Shown here piece by piece: positions 41,917-51,183 of a DNA stretch of 64,000 nt (position 1 is the stretch's first letter; every line of letters starts with the position of its first letter). Position numbers and translations under genes: made by a program. Below the pieces are notes generated by a model. The model was not told the DNA's origin. It did no database searches and saw only the letters and a list, made by a program, of their open reading frames with translations. Source of the DNA: Bacteroides sp. M10 (GTDB lineage: Bacteria; Bacteroidota; Bacteroidia; Bacteroidales; Bacteroidaceae); the NCBI RefSeq assembly GCF_014334015.1, contig NZ_CP060488.1, positions 1 to 64,000 of the forward strand. Direction: 5' to 3'.

Positions 41917-44025
41917 TTATTCACCTTTTAAACGTCTCTCCAGCATTTTCATATAATAGCCACCAACTACCGAACGTGCACGGAATACTTTCACTTCGGG
42001 TCGATCCGTATACATCCAGTCAGTCATCGGTACACGATCTGGAGTTGTAGTCATAAACAAATAAACAGGATCAACAAATTTTTCGAATGTTTCCATATCC
42101 GAAGCCAAAGTAGCCGTCCACATAATCCAGTCAGTTTTGGTATAAGTTTCACGGTTATCCAATGGTAGACCGTATTTATTCTGTACTGAAAGATAATAAG
42201 GTATTTCTGTCTGTATTACTTTATCTGGAAATATATGCCAATCCATCAGTTTATCCCACACCAAATTATACTTTTGGCTCCATGTTCCCGGTTTGTCAAA
42301 TGCCAATTTATAATGATCACCATCATCAGCCATCTTTACCCATTCCAGAGCCATTTCTTTTGCTTTTTGTATATAGCTTTCACTTTGTTCCTTATAGCCT
42401 AGCTTACCAGCCAGATAACCATAAGAAGCTACCCCTAAAATTGCTTTTATAGAAAGATTTGCATTATGAGCCAAATGCCCGGCAAAATCATCTGTACAGA
42501 GTTGGTTCGCAGGATCAAGGCCGTTATGAAGTAAATAATCTGCCCACGCTGTTAATGTTTTCCAATGTCTTCGGGCATAATCAGTATTTCCCTCTACAGC
42601 AGCAATCGACGCAGTTAAAATTAAGATATTACCAGATTCTTCTATGGGCATTTCTCCAACATATGTCTCACCATTAGCTAGTGGATAAGTTCCGACATCA
42701 TGAGCAGCAAACGGTTTAGTCCATCTACCACTCTCGCTATAATAGAAGATAGGATTCAACATACCCTTAACTAGTTCCGGATTATAAAGCAGAAACAAAG
42801 GAGCTGAAGGATAAGTAATATCCACTGTGCCAATAGATCCATTACTGGAATTTTCTTTTGAAAGGAACAGTAAATCTCCATTAGGAGCCTCTACCAATTT
42901 ATGTGCCGAAATTGCCTGACGATATGCCAAGGCACAAAGCTCTGCATATCTACGTCCTCCTGCTTCAGTTGCCTCTTTCATTAATTGATAATCGAAAGCT
43001 ATGCATTTCTTTATTAATTTCTCATAATCCGAATTCGCCTTATGAAATTGAGATAGAATTGTTTCTGTTCCCTTCCGATTCCAGTAAGGGCGCAAGTTCT
43101 CCCCAAAATACTGAATTGAAAATATATCATCATATCCAATTAAAAAACGCCCCTCTGACTTTCTAATAGTTCCCAAAGAACAAACTAAAGCCATTCGTTG
43201 ATTTTCTCCTTTAGTATTAGCCGCACTAGCATAAAAGTCAGTATTTCCCTTTAAAAAATTTTCACGGAGTGTATTACGGTTTCCAACAGCAGCAAGAGTA
43301 TTATGCCTATCGGTGCCTAAATAGAAATATCCCCAGTCAATACGAACATCATCTCCCTTCGTCCCAAGTATATTCTGTTGTTTCGTACCACTTTTAAGAA
43401 AAACAAAACCATCTTTAGTAAAAGTCTCTGAAACAGACGACTGGTTTGACAGATTCATAGCCCAATGTGGAGACACTTCTATATAAAGTTCTACATTGTG
43501 CATTTGACCATCATCAGTTTTCATTTCATAAGAAAGATAATTTACCGGACGGGCCACAAGCTCAAGATCATCCATCAAAAGAGGGGCAATAAAGGTCAAA
43601 TCTAATTGAACCGGGCCACAAACAAACTGATAAATCGTCCTTGTCGGCTGTACATCAACAGAAAGTTGGCGAGCTGTCTGTGTAAAATAGGACATACTAT
43701 CTCCTTCAGTGGACAAACCCGGAACATCACCATTCGTACTCATCATCGGATCATAATCCTCTATCCCCATAAAACGATACGGTACTCCATCTACTTTGAC
43801 AACACCTATCAAAGGAAAATCTTGTCCTGTCCAATGTTTCAAAGAAGAATCATACAAATTATCCCCGAAGGACCAAGCATTAGTATAAGGATCTATCGTT
43901 ACTAAAGGATAAGCAGGAGCGCGCAACTCATTCTTATCAACACAGTGTACTTCTTTATTATTGCAACCTAACAATAACAAAATCATTACTATTCCCGAAA
44001 GAATCCGAGATTTTATAATTTTCAT
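41917..44025 (-). CDS. DUF4965/glutaminase-A-like lipoprotein
   Basis: Predicted lipoprotein of 702 aa (lipobox LLGC, C21). The order DUF4964-DUF5127-DUF4965-DUF1793, as in fungal and Bacteroides glutaminase A-like proteins, fits: LVTIDPYTNAWSFGDNLYDSSLKHWTG at the N terminus, then a six-hairpin-like C-terminal region with IDITYPSAPLFLLYNPEL, PFAAHDVGTYPLANG and PIEESGNILILTAS. It is shorter than typical 800-aa members, mainly at the N-terminal domain. In Bacteroides these are enriched in glycan loci, so a glycosidase activity is possible; substrate unknown. Confidence 0.82.
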   Translation of the reverse strand: MKIIKSRILSGIVMILLLLGCNNKEVHCVDKNELRAPAYPLVTIDPYTNAWSFGDNLYDSSLKHWTGQDFPLIGVVKVDGVPYRFMGIEDYDPMMSTNGDVPGLSTEGDSMSYFTQTARQLSVDVQPTRTIYQFVCGPVQLDLTFIAPLLMDDLELVARPVNYLSYEMKTDDGQMHNVELYIEVSPHWAMNLSNQSSVSETFTKDGFVFLKSGTKQQNILGTKGDDVRIDWGYFYLGTDRHNTLAAVGNRNTLRENFLKGNTDFYASAANTKGENQRMALVCSLGTIRKSEGRFLIGYDDIFSIQYFGENLRPYWNRKGTETILSQFHKANSDYEKLIKKCIAFDYQLMKEATEAGGRRYAELCALAYRQAISAHKLVEAPNGDLLFLSKENSSNGSIGTVDITYPSAPLFLLYNPELVKGMLNPIFYYSESGRWTKPFAAHDVGTYPLANGETYVGEMPIEESGNILILTASIAAVEGNTDYARRHWKTLTAWADYLLHNGLDPANQLCTDDFAGHLAHNANLSIKAILGVASYGYLAGKLGYKEQSESYIQKAKEMALEWVKMADDGDHYKLAFDKPGTWSQKYNLVWDKLMDWHIFPDKVIQTEIPYYLSVQNKYGLPLDNRETYTKTDWIMWTATLASDMETFEKFVDPVYLFMTTTPDRVPMTDWMYTDRPEVKVFRARSVVGGYYMKMLERRLKGE

Positions 44026-44056
44026 ATAGAGTTCAAATATTAAATGATAATTCTAT

Positions 44057-45526
44057 TTATTCCACAGGTTGTATTGAATACATTTCGTTTGCATTCAGTG
44101 CCAAAGTAATCTGTCCATTGCTAACCGCTAGAACTTGAGCTTCCCCTAATCCTTTTTCCGTTACAGGATATATTGTCACCTGTTTTATTCCATTCCAACT
44201 AGAAGGCAACGTCCATTTCATAGAAGAGTATCCTTTCTCTGAAAAAGCGATAATCTCCTTGTGGTCTTTTATCCATGTTACAGGGATAAACAAATTATTA
44301 TCCCGACGTACTAGGTTTCCGTCTTTTATAAGCGTTTTATTTTGTCCGTTTACAACTAATCCATCGGAATAGATTACAGTTTTAGTATCAGCATTATAAC
44401 TTTCTACTTTATGTTGATTCAAGTAAGCCCATTGCAAAGTAGTTATACAAAATTGCTTTTTAAATTCCGCAAAATTCGTATTTGTACTTATTATTTCTTC
44501 ACCATGCATATTATCACCAAATAAAAAAGCTGTATCCCATATGGTCCCATACAAACCACTACGTCCGCCGCAAGCCAATGCCGGACTAATTGTACAACGT
44601 TCTTCAGGAGTCAGATCGCTATACCATGCTGCCGGTTGTAAACCATAAAAAGCATCAGTGCGTTGATAACCCTTATAGAACTCACTTGTTACATCTATCC
44701 CTTTATCCCTCCAATAACGAAAAATTTTCCTCATAACCTCGGTCGTCATTTCTTTCGAATATCCATGAAAAGGACTTTCGCGAGGCTCAAATGCATCAAT
44801 ATGTACCGTCTTTGAAGAAGTTAAGTCCAACAGCTCTATCACTTCGTCTATACGTTTCTTAGTATATCCTTTCTTCCATTCATTAATCAGGCATACTTGA
44901 AAGTTTGGCATATTATTATAAGATCCCCATTGTAAGAAAGTACCATCCGCATTCCTACAAAGTAAATCCTTTTTCACATACGTATGCCACAAAGGACTAT
45001 TCGTATAAGCATCTGTCAAATTGATATGAACAGAAATTATCGTATTATACTTGGCAGCTTCCTTTTTCAACCAAAGATAGCTATCACGAGCAGTCTTATC
45101 CTCCGGTCTTTTTAATGCTTCATTAAACACATTAAAGGCAGGGTATTTGTCATCATGTCCATTAAACTGCCAGCCTACCAAATATACTACTTTCGTAATG
45201 CCACGCGTTAAATTATCTATTTTCTTCACATTTTCTAAGACATCATTATAGTCCAATTTCTTAATAGTACCTCCTTGAGGATCAGGTTGTGCAAGAAACA
45301 TTTTCATCAACATAGAAGTATGATAAGAAAGCATATAGGGACGTTCCGGTTTTCCAGTCTTTGTATAGTCATATTTCTCTCCCGAAATATTATCAATAAA
45401 TTCTTCATCTTCCTCATTCTTTATTACTGAAGTTCGCTCTTCATTACTACAAGCACTACTAACTGTTGATACCATTACAAACAGCAAGAAATATATAAGA
45501 CATAGACGATAACTAAAATTTCTCAT
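44057..45526 (-). CDS. Short GH101-like glycosidase lipoprotein (endo-alpha-N-acetylgalactosaminidase family)
   Basis: Exported lipoprotein of 489 aa with a putative TIM-barrel catalytic domain that resembles GH101: VVYLVGWQFNGHDDKYPAFNVFNEAL, ISVHINLTDAYTNSPLW, KTVHIDAFEPRESPFHG with D244 and DVTSEFYKGYQ with E282, then a C-terminal beta-sandwich (SYSSMKWTLPSSWNGIKQVTIYPV). D244 and E282 are the best nucleophile and acid/base candidates by fold position. Classical GH101 enzymes exceed 1000 aa and release the O-glycan core 1 disaccharide; this is less than half as long, so its specificity may differ. Confidence 0.75.
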   Translation of the reverse strand: MRNFSYRLCLIYFLLFVMVSTVSSACSNEERTSVIKNEEDEEFIDNISGEKYDYTKTGKPERPYMLSYHTSMLMKMFLAQPDPQGGTIKKLDYNDVLENVKKIDNLTRGITKVVYLVGWQFNGHDDKYPAFNVFNEALKRPEDKTARDSYLWLKKEAAKYNTIISVHINLTDAYTNSPLWHTYVKKDLLCRNADGTFLQWGSYNNMPNFQVCLINEWKKGYTKKRIDEVIELLDLTSSKTVHIDAFEPRESPFHGYSKEMTTEVMRKIFRYWRDKGIDVTSEFYKGYQRTDAFYGLQPAAWYSDLTPEERCTISPALACGGRSGLYGTIWDTAFLFGDNMHGEEIISTNTNFAEFKKQFCITTLQWAYLNQHKVESYNADTKTVIYSDGLVVNGQNKTLIKDGNLVRRDNNLFIPVTWIKDHKEIIAFSEKGYSSMKWTLPSSWNGIKQVTIYPVTEKGLGEAQVLAVSNGQITLALNANEMYSIQPVE

Positions 45527-45553
45527 GATATTATTTATTAGATGGTTATTATA

Positions 45554-47593
45554 TTATTTTAATCGCACCTGGATGGATTTTCCAACCATTGAAGAATATG
45601 ATTTCCAGACCTTTCCTTCCCTCTCTATTACTGTCTTGATCCTGTCACCATGCCGAATAACACGAATATTAAAAGGCTTTGTACCAAAAGCATACACATT
45701 TTTGAGTTCCATAAAATTCCATTCGGCCGGAAGTTGGGGAGTCAACATAAATGCATGTAGCCCCATTGGCCGGATACCAAATATACCTTCCGTAATTATT
45801 CGGCAATAAAGACCGCTTTCTGCTGACAAATGACGCTGATTACCTTCCGGCCAGGCTTCGATCGGATAAGGTACATGATCGCCTAATAATCGTTGCACGG
45901 AATAACGTTGCAAATACCGGGTGGCTTTCTCACGCTCACCAGCAGCATAAATACCTCTTAAAGCATACAAAGCAGGACGATCCCAATAAGTAGAGGTTCC
46001 CGTTTGTGATAATAAACCATTCTCTGTCCATAAATTTGGAGAAAGTAATGCATTAATAGTCCCCTCTTTACGGTCGAAAATACCAGCTACTAATGGCACA
46101 CATATCCAAGAACGAAGCACATCGTTACCTTTATAATAACAATATGTTTCATACCCTTCTATATTCGCTTCAAAATAATGAGCTATATTCTTTCTTAATA
46201 TCTCTGCCTCTTTCCGATAGCCATTAGATAGTGATACAGATTTTCCTAGTTCTTTACTTAGATAGCTGGCAGAAAGAAGAGCGTCATAGTATAAAGTAGA
46301 TGTATTAAGATTTGCATTTCCTGCCGGAAAGCGATTCTCCATCTCATCAGTATCTGAAATTACCACACCTTCAGCATTAAGTTTTCGTTTACAATACATC
46401 AGACACCATTCTATCAGAGGCCACAATTCATTTGCAACATCAGTATCTCCTAATTCCAAAGCAAAACGTGCTGCACCATAAGCAATCATCGCCGCATCTC
46501 CACGGTCACCGGCACCATGCCAGATATCCTTTCCTTCTGCTATTATTGAACTCGGAATCGGATTGTATTCTGGATTCATAAAACGAGCGAAATGCCGATA
46601 AGAATTGATAGCTGCCTCATTACCTATTTTATACCCAAGAAAAGGGAAAAAAGGATTAACATATTCCGCCTGATCGTTTGCCCAAATTGCTGCATAATAA
46701 GCTTCACCACCCGGTCCATGCATTAATCCACCACTTGTACGATAAATGCTTTCCGATGCACGGATTTTAGCAAAAGCAAAAGCTGTATTCAAAATTGTGT
46801 CAGGAGAACAAAATTCCAGGCTATTCCATACCTGCTCTATAAAGCTATCTCGTGAACGAAGCTCTGCCTCTACATCCGGCAATAGTTCTGTCTGACCTCT
46901 TTTATAAGCCTGAACCGACGCCCCAAAAGTGATGGATTCACCACTTCCAAGTAGAAAAGCCTCCACTTTACCTACAACAGTAGAAGCTACTAATGTATAA
47001 CTTCCATCCACTCCCTGATCCGGCCTTGTCTGATACACAACACGAGAATGAGGAAGCAATACTTCCACCTTTTCATTTCCTATATTCTTAACAGTGTATC
47101 GTTCGCACAACATCGGCTTGTCAACAGAAGGAAAGAAAACGCGAGTTAATTCTATTGCAGGAACAAGTTCTCCACCTGCCTTGGTTCCTCTTGTATGTCC
47201 GATTGTAAACTCACTGACTACCGTCAACTTTCCATCCAATTGTATTGACTTTACCTGCTCATTATTCAAGGTTAATCCATTTACCTGTAACATAGCTAAA
47301 AAGTCAACAGAAAAACGACGAGTCAAGCTAGCATGAGTATCATTAGGAACTGTACGCAACATAGGCCATATCACCGAACGTTCCAAAGAAAAAGCACCAT
47401 CAGTATTCACACCATAACGAAGCACGGTAGCGACCTTTTCACCCCCCATTTCTATATGATCATAATGGGGAATATTTTGTCCTATACTCCATTTTATCGA
47501 TTGATCCGATTGAATCTGCCAACGAGACTGCCCATCCATTTCACAGAATGGTAATAACCCCACAAATAAAATAACCAGTTTAGCAATTTTCAT
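45554..47593 (-). CDS. Secreted six-hairpin glycosidase-like protein, family unassigned
   Basis: Exported protein of 679 aa with signal peptide (AKLVILFVGLLPFCEMDGQ). The N-terminal beta-sandwich (about 30-230) is followed by an alpha/alpha-barrel-like domain in the style of six-hairpin glycosidases: GGLMHGPGGEAYYAAIWANDQAEYVNPFFPFLGY, DRGDAAMIAYGAARFAL, ISDTDEMENRFPAGNANLNTSTLYYDAL and YPIEAWPEGNQRHLSAESGLYCRIITEG. Acidic residues in WANDQAEY and DTDEMENR or EAWPEGNQ are candidate catalytic groups. I cannot name a GH family. ATG 47593 is preferred as it begins the signal peptide. Confidence 0.78.
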   Translation of the reverse strand: MKIAKLVILFVGLLPFCEMDGQSRWQIQSDQSIKWSIGQNIPHYDHIEMGGEKVATVLRYGVNTDGAFSLERSVIWPMLRTVPNDTHASLTRRFSVDFLAMLQVNGLTLNNEQVKSIQLDGKLTVVSEFTIGHTRGTKAGGELVPAIELTRVFFPSVDKPMLCERYTVKNIGNEKVEVLLPHSRVVYQTRPDQGVDGSYTLVASTVVGKVEAFLLGSGESITFGASVQAYKRGQTELLPDVEAELRSRDSFIEQVWNSLEFCSPDTILNTAFAFAKIRASESIYRTSGGLMHGPGGEAYYAAIWANDQAEYVNPFFPFLGYKIGNEAAINSYRHFARFMNPEYNPIPSSIIAEGKDIWHGAGDRGDAAMIAYGAARFALELGDTDVANELWPLIEWCLMYCKRKLNAEGVVISDTDEMENRFPAGNANLNTSTLYYDALLSASYLSKELGKSVSLSNGYRKEAEILRKNIAHYFEANIEGYETYCYYKGNDVLRSWICVPLVAGIFDRKEGTINALLSPNLWTENGLLSQTGTSTYWDRPALYALRGIYAAGEREKATRYLQRYSVQRLLGDHVPYPIEAWPEGNQRHLSAESGLYCRIITEGIFGIRPMGLHAFMLTPQLPAEWNFMELKNVYAFGTKPFNIRVIRHGDRIKTVIEREGKVWKSYSSMVGKSIQVRLK

Positions 47594-47640
47594 CCTTTGT
47601 ATATTTAAATGCAAGAACATAAAATGTAATATTTATAAAT

Positions 47641-47676
47641 CCCATCATCGTAATCATCATTTCATACGATGATGGG
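47641..47676 (-). terminator. Stem-loop between the surface lipoprotein and the enzyme genes
   Basis: CCCATCATCGTA (47641-47652) and TACGATGATGGG (47665-47676) form a perfect 12-bp stem with a 12-base loop. On the minus strand no T-run follows (ATTTATAAAT), so it is more likely a transcript-stabilising or processing hairpin than a strong terminator. It would allow higher levels of the SusC/SusD messages than of the enzyme messages. Confidence 0.6.
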
Positions 47677-47684
47677 AAATTGTC

Positions 47685-49202
47685 TTAATCAATTGGTTGT
47701 CCGTCAACAGAAGTCACTTTCTTCATAGAAAACTCCCAAATTGCCGTACGGTCAGCATTACCACTTGGAATAACCTCCATCTTCACATATTGAGTTCGCA
47801 ACTGATTATCAAGCATATCATTCGGTATTTCTCCCCAATACAGACCATCCTCTGGAATATTTATAGAAGCAACCTTTATCCAGTTGACAGTAGCATCATA
47901 CTCTTTCAGACGATTATGTAGTCCTCGATATTCATCCCCTTCTCCTTGATACCCTGAAAGTATATTCCAGTCATTATCAGATAAGGAAACATTTATATCA
48001 TCAGTAGTAATATAGAAATTAACACCACCTGCTCTTACATCCCATTTTGAGAACACACCTAATTGCGCAATGAAATAAGGATCCCCAAGATCAATTACAA
48101 TATACGGATTTCCATAATTCCCGCCATGACTATCATTTACATATCCCATCCAACCGAAATTATTAGAAGTATTACTATCGAACAGATAAGAATAAGCATG
48201 CCCCCACGGTTCATAAGTTAATGTTCCATAAGCAACCTTCCACTTCGATTTGTCTGTCACTTCCGTATTTGTATAAGTGTGGAAACCACAAATCAACAGC
48301 ATTTCATCTTTATCTGTATTAGCTGTTTCAGAAAGAGCTAGTAATCTGACAGGCAATACATAAATCACTCCACTATTATTCTTTTTAGCTTCATAAATTT
48401 TATCCGGATAAAAAGTTATATTAGCAACCACATTTGTTGCAGATGCACCCATTGAAATAAGTTTATTCGGCAATTCATACATATCAGATTCCAAAACTTT
48501 ATATGCTATTCCTTCAGGAATACTATATTTTTCATCCAAATCAGATTGAGAAATCAACTCCAACTGTACATCAGTAGCCAAAGCACCCTTTTTCACAATA
48601 CTAACCGGCACTATATGAGATATTTCAGCACTGTTTAATATCAATTGTTCCCTACTCTCCCCAAACGATACAACTACAGGAGATACATTGCATCGAAGTA
48701 GTACCCTATTCTTATCAGCATTAACTGAATCGCTGGCACTAACTAAACGCACCGGTAACACATATTCCACACCATCTCCTCCCTCTTTAACAGCACCATA
48801 GATTTTCTTGGGCTTAAAAGTAACATTAATGGTTTTTCCTGTTTCATCTCCAGAAATAGATACAGACTCATCTACTATCATATACATGTCCTTAGACAAG
48901 ACCTGATAATTAGTCCCCTGTTTATCATTATACTCTACATCTACTTCATTCTGTGTAAGCACTTCCAAGGAAGCATTTGCCTCCAGATCCTTGCGTAAAC
49001 CACCTTTTATTACTGTCAACTGATACTCGTATACCTCTTCTTCCACAGACATTATAACCTCTTGTGAGCCTGTTTCCTTTATTGATAAGATCTTATGATA
49101 TTCATCCGGAACCAGTTCGTCATACTTTCCATCCAGATCATTACAAGATATAAGTAGCCCCAGGCATCCTAGCAGACAGATATTCAGAATATATTTTTTC
49201 AT
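47685..49202 (-). CDS. DUF1735 surface lipoprotein with discoidin-like C-terminal domain
   Basis: Lipoprotein of 505 aa (lipobox ISC, C20) in the position of the surface glycan-binding protein, directly after SusD. Two DUF1735 repeats are visible: each has a VYEYQLTVIKGGLRKDLEANASLEV or IVKKGALATDVQLELIS strand pair, a VYVLPVRLVSAS/YVLPVRLLALS motif and a cluster of aspartates at the turn (SVNADKNRVLL, TANTDKDEMLL). The C-terminal third is a discoidin/F5-8C-like carbohydrate-binding fold (FGWMGYVNDSHGGNYGNPYIVIDLGD, GVNFYITTDD). Its probable role is glycan capture for SusC/SusD. Confidence 0.88.
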   Translation of the reverse strand: MKKYILNICLLGCLGLLISCNDLDGKYDELVPDEYHKILSIKETGSQEVIMSVEEEVYEYQLTVIKGGLRKDLEANASLEVLTQNEVDVEYNDKQGTNYQVLSKDMYMIVDESVSISGDETGKTINVTFKPKKIYGAVKEGGDGVEYVLPVRLVSASDSVNADKNRVLLRCNVSPVVVSFGESREQLILNSAEISHIVPVSIVKKGALATDVQLELISQSDLDEKYSIPEGIAYKVLESDMYELPNKLISMGASATNVVANITFYPDKIYEAKKNNSGVIYVLPVRLLALSETANTDKDEMLLICGFHTYTNTEVTDKSKWKVAYGTLTYEPWGHAYSYLFDSNTSNNFGWMGYVNDSHGGNYGNPYIVIDLGDPYFIAQLGVFSKWDVRAGGVNFYITTDDINVSLSDNDWNILSGYQGEGDEYRGLHNRLKEYDATVNWIKVASINIPEDGLYWGEIPNDMLDNQLRTQYVKMEVIPSGNADRTAIWEFSMKKVTSVDGQPID

Positions 49203-49220
49203 ATTTCAGCATTTTTCAAA

Positions 49221-51152
49221 TTAATATTTAGGAGCTTGTATCAAATGCGGGTTATTATAAATTTCACTAGCATTGACAGGAAGCAAATACATACGATCAT
49301 CCCATTGAAATGGCTGATCCACTTTTGTCCGTCGGTTAAACTCTTCAAAAGTAGGATTCTCCTTTTCTATTGCATTCAATCCTTCGCGTACTCCAGCCTT
49401 AAATAGTTGTGGAGCAATCATCCAGCGACGTGCATCGTAATAACGGTGACCTTCGGCAAACAATTCAACAAAACGTTCATTGCGTATCCAATCCATCAAC
49501 GACATTTCATTTAAATCTTTTGCTCCTATTACAGAAATACCTGCACGTTCCCGGACCTCATTCAATTTATCCAACGCAGACTGTTGCTCACCTAAAGCAG
49601 CATGGCATTCAGCCAAACTTAAATATAACTCTGACAACCGAATGAAAGGAGTAGGTACTGAACGATAATTATATCCACCATCCTTCCGAAATGTCAAATT
49701 AGGAGCTGCCCATTTCTTAAGGAAATATCCGGTAGTACAATTATCGCGATTAAACTTGCTTGGATTATATCCCTGCTTTAACGAATTTCTCACTTGTACA
49801 ATCAGAGGCGAACCATCACATATCTTTTGTCCAAATTCATCACCATCAAACGATAGCCATGCATAAAAACGAGGTTCACGTTTGGTATTCAATTTTATAA
49901 TATCCTCTCTACCTGTATATCCGGCAGACTCGAACCAACTATCTTTCGGCAACTGCGAATCATTTTCCGGAAGTTTTCCATCAGCTGTATAAAAGTGCTC
50001 CACAGCATAAAGTAATGGAGACATTGCACACACACCTCCCCAAGCAGAACCGTCATTCTTTGTTACCACCCAATGAGGAACAGCTTCTATCGCATTAGTA
50101 CTTAATCTATCTGTTACTATTCCCCAAATCACTTCCCGATTTCCTTCTGTTTCTGCAGAACACATCATATAACGCATTTGCATAACTCTTTTCTTAAAAT
50201 CATCACTTACCCCCGGAATATTAGGCAAATTCAATTGATGCATGTTCCGAAGACTCTCTGAAGTAAGAAGATCAAACAAAGATCTCCCCCCTTCACCCAA
50301 TGCCAGATCTAATGCCTCCTGACATGCTGTCTTGGCGCGTACCCATTTATCACGACTATACATCAAACTCACTAGCTCCTTTCCATACCCCGGTGTTTCA
50401 TAGTTTGTATTTTTCCATCCCGTAAAAGGGAAACCACCATTCCATAAAGGAGAAGCGGCATATAAAAGTACCCTAGCCTTCAAAGCTTTACTAGCAACAG
50501 AAGTGGCACGGCCTAAGTCATTAACATCTACTGTTGCAGGCAAAACCTTAGCAGCTTCATCTAACCAACCAACTATTTTATCGACACAATAATCAAAATG
50601 AGAACGTCCGGGAAACTCTGACTTAGGTGTATTCTGCGAATAATAATGTTCAATTATAGGAATAGGTCCATACGCTTCCAACAAACGGAAATGATAATAT
50701 GCCTGTAAAAATAAAATTTCAGCTTTCCAACGCTGCCTGTCATTTTGAGAAACACCAACCGGATTCAGTTCATCCAATGTCTTTAAAAACAAATGACAAT
50801 GCCCTAGATAATCATAACAAGAACTCCAAGGTAAGGCCGCCGGTCCCCAGTTTGAAACATAAGTAGACGAAAGTTGGTCCCAACTAACTTGTTGCCCCAG
50901 ATACCCCCACAACAATGGACTCACAAATTCATCCGTAGAACTCTCCAATGCCCCTAAATTATTACAGGGTGCACTATAATTTGTGCCAGAATAGCATGAA
51001 TAAAGAAAACCGATAGCATCATCCTTATCACGCATCGTATCATCAAAATCAGCTGTTTCAGGAGGTACCACATCCAAATAATTACAAGCTGTAAAGCAAC
51101 AGACCGGCAATATTATTTTTGCCCAATATAACATGTGTTGAATGATCTTCAT
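49221..51152 (-). CDS. SusD/RagB-family nutrient-uptake lipoprotein
   Basis: Outer-membrane lipoprotein of 643 aa. The signal peptide ends in a lipobox (FTACNYLDVVPPE), the usual SusD start; the TPR-like helical scaffold contains RWKAEILFLQAYYHFRLLEAYGPIPI and the C-terminal region YLSLAECHAALGEQQSALDKLNEVRERAGI with IRNERFVELFAEGHRYYDARRW. It caps the SusC transporter and binds glycan. It lies between the DUF1735 lipoprotein and SusC and is transcribed with them. Slightly longer than average SusD, with insertions around residues 380-470. Confidence 0.95.
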   Translation of the reverse strand: MKIIQHMLYWAKIILPVCCFTACNYLDVVPPETADFDDTMRDKDDAIGFLYSCYSGTNYSAPCNNLGALESSTDEFVSPLLWGYLGQQVSWDQLSSTYVSNWGPAALPWSSCYDYLGHCHLFLKTLDELNPVGVSQNDRQRWKAEILFLQAYYHFRLLEAYGPIPIIEHYYSQNTPKSEFPGRSHFDYCVDKIVGWLDEAAKVLPATVDVNDLGRATSVASKALKARVLLYAASPLWNGGFPFTGWKNTNYETPGYGKELVSLMYSRDKWVRAKTACQEALDLALGEGGRSLFDLLTSESLRNMHQLNLPNIPGVSDDFKKRVMQMRYMMCSAETEGNREVIWGIVTDRLSTNAIEAVPHWVVTKNDGSAWGGVCAMSPLLYAVEHFYTADGKLPENDSQLPKDSWFESAGYTGREDIIKLNTKREPRFYAWLSFDGDEFGQKICDGSPLIVQVRNSLKQGYNPSKFNRDNCTTGYFLKKWAAPNLTFRKDGGYNYRSVPTPFIRLSELYLSLAECHAALGEQQSALDKLNEVRERAGISVIGAKDLNEMSLMDWIRNERFVELFAEGHRYYDARRWMIAPQLFKAGVREGLNAIEKENPTFEEFNRRTKVDQPFQWDDRMYLLPVNASEIYNNPHLIQAPKY

Positions 51153-51183
51153 AGTCTATATTTTTTTAAGTATTTCTAACTGA

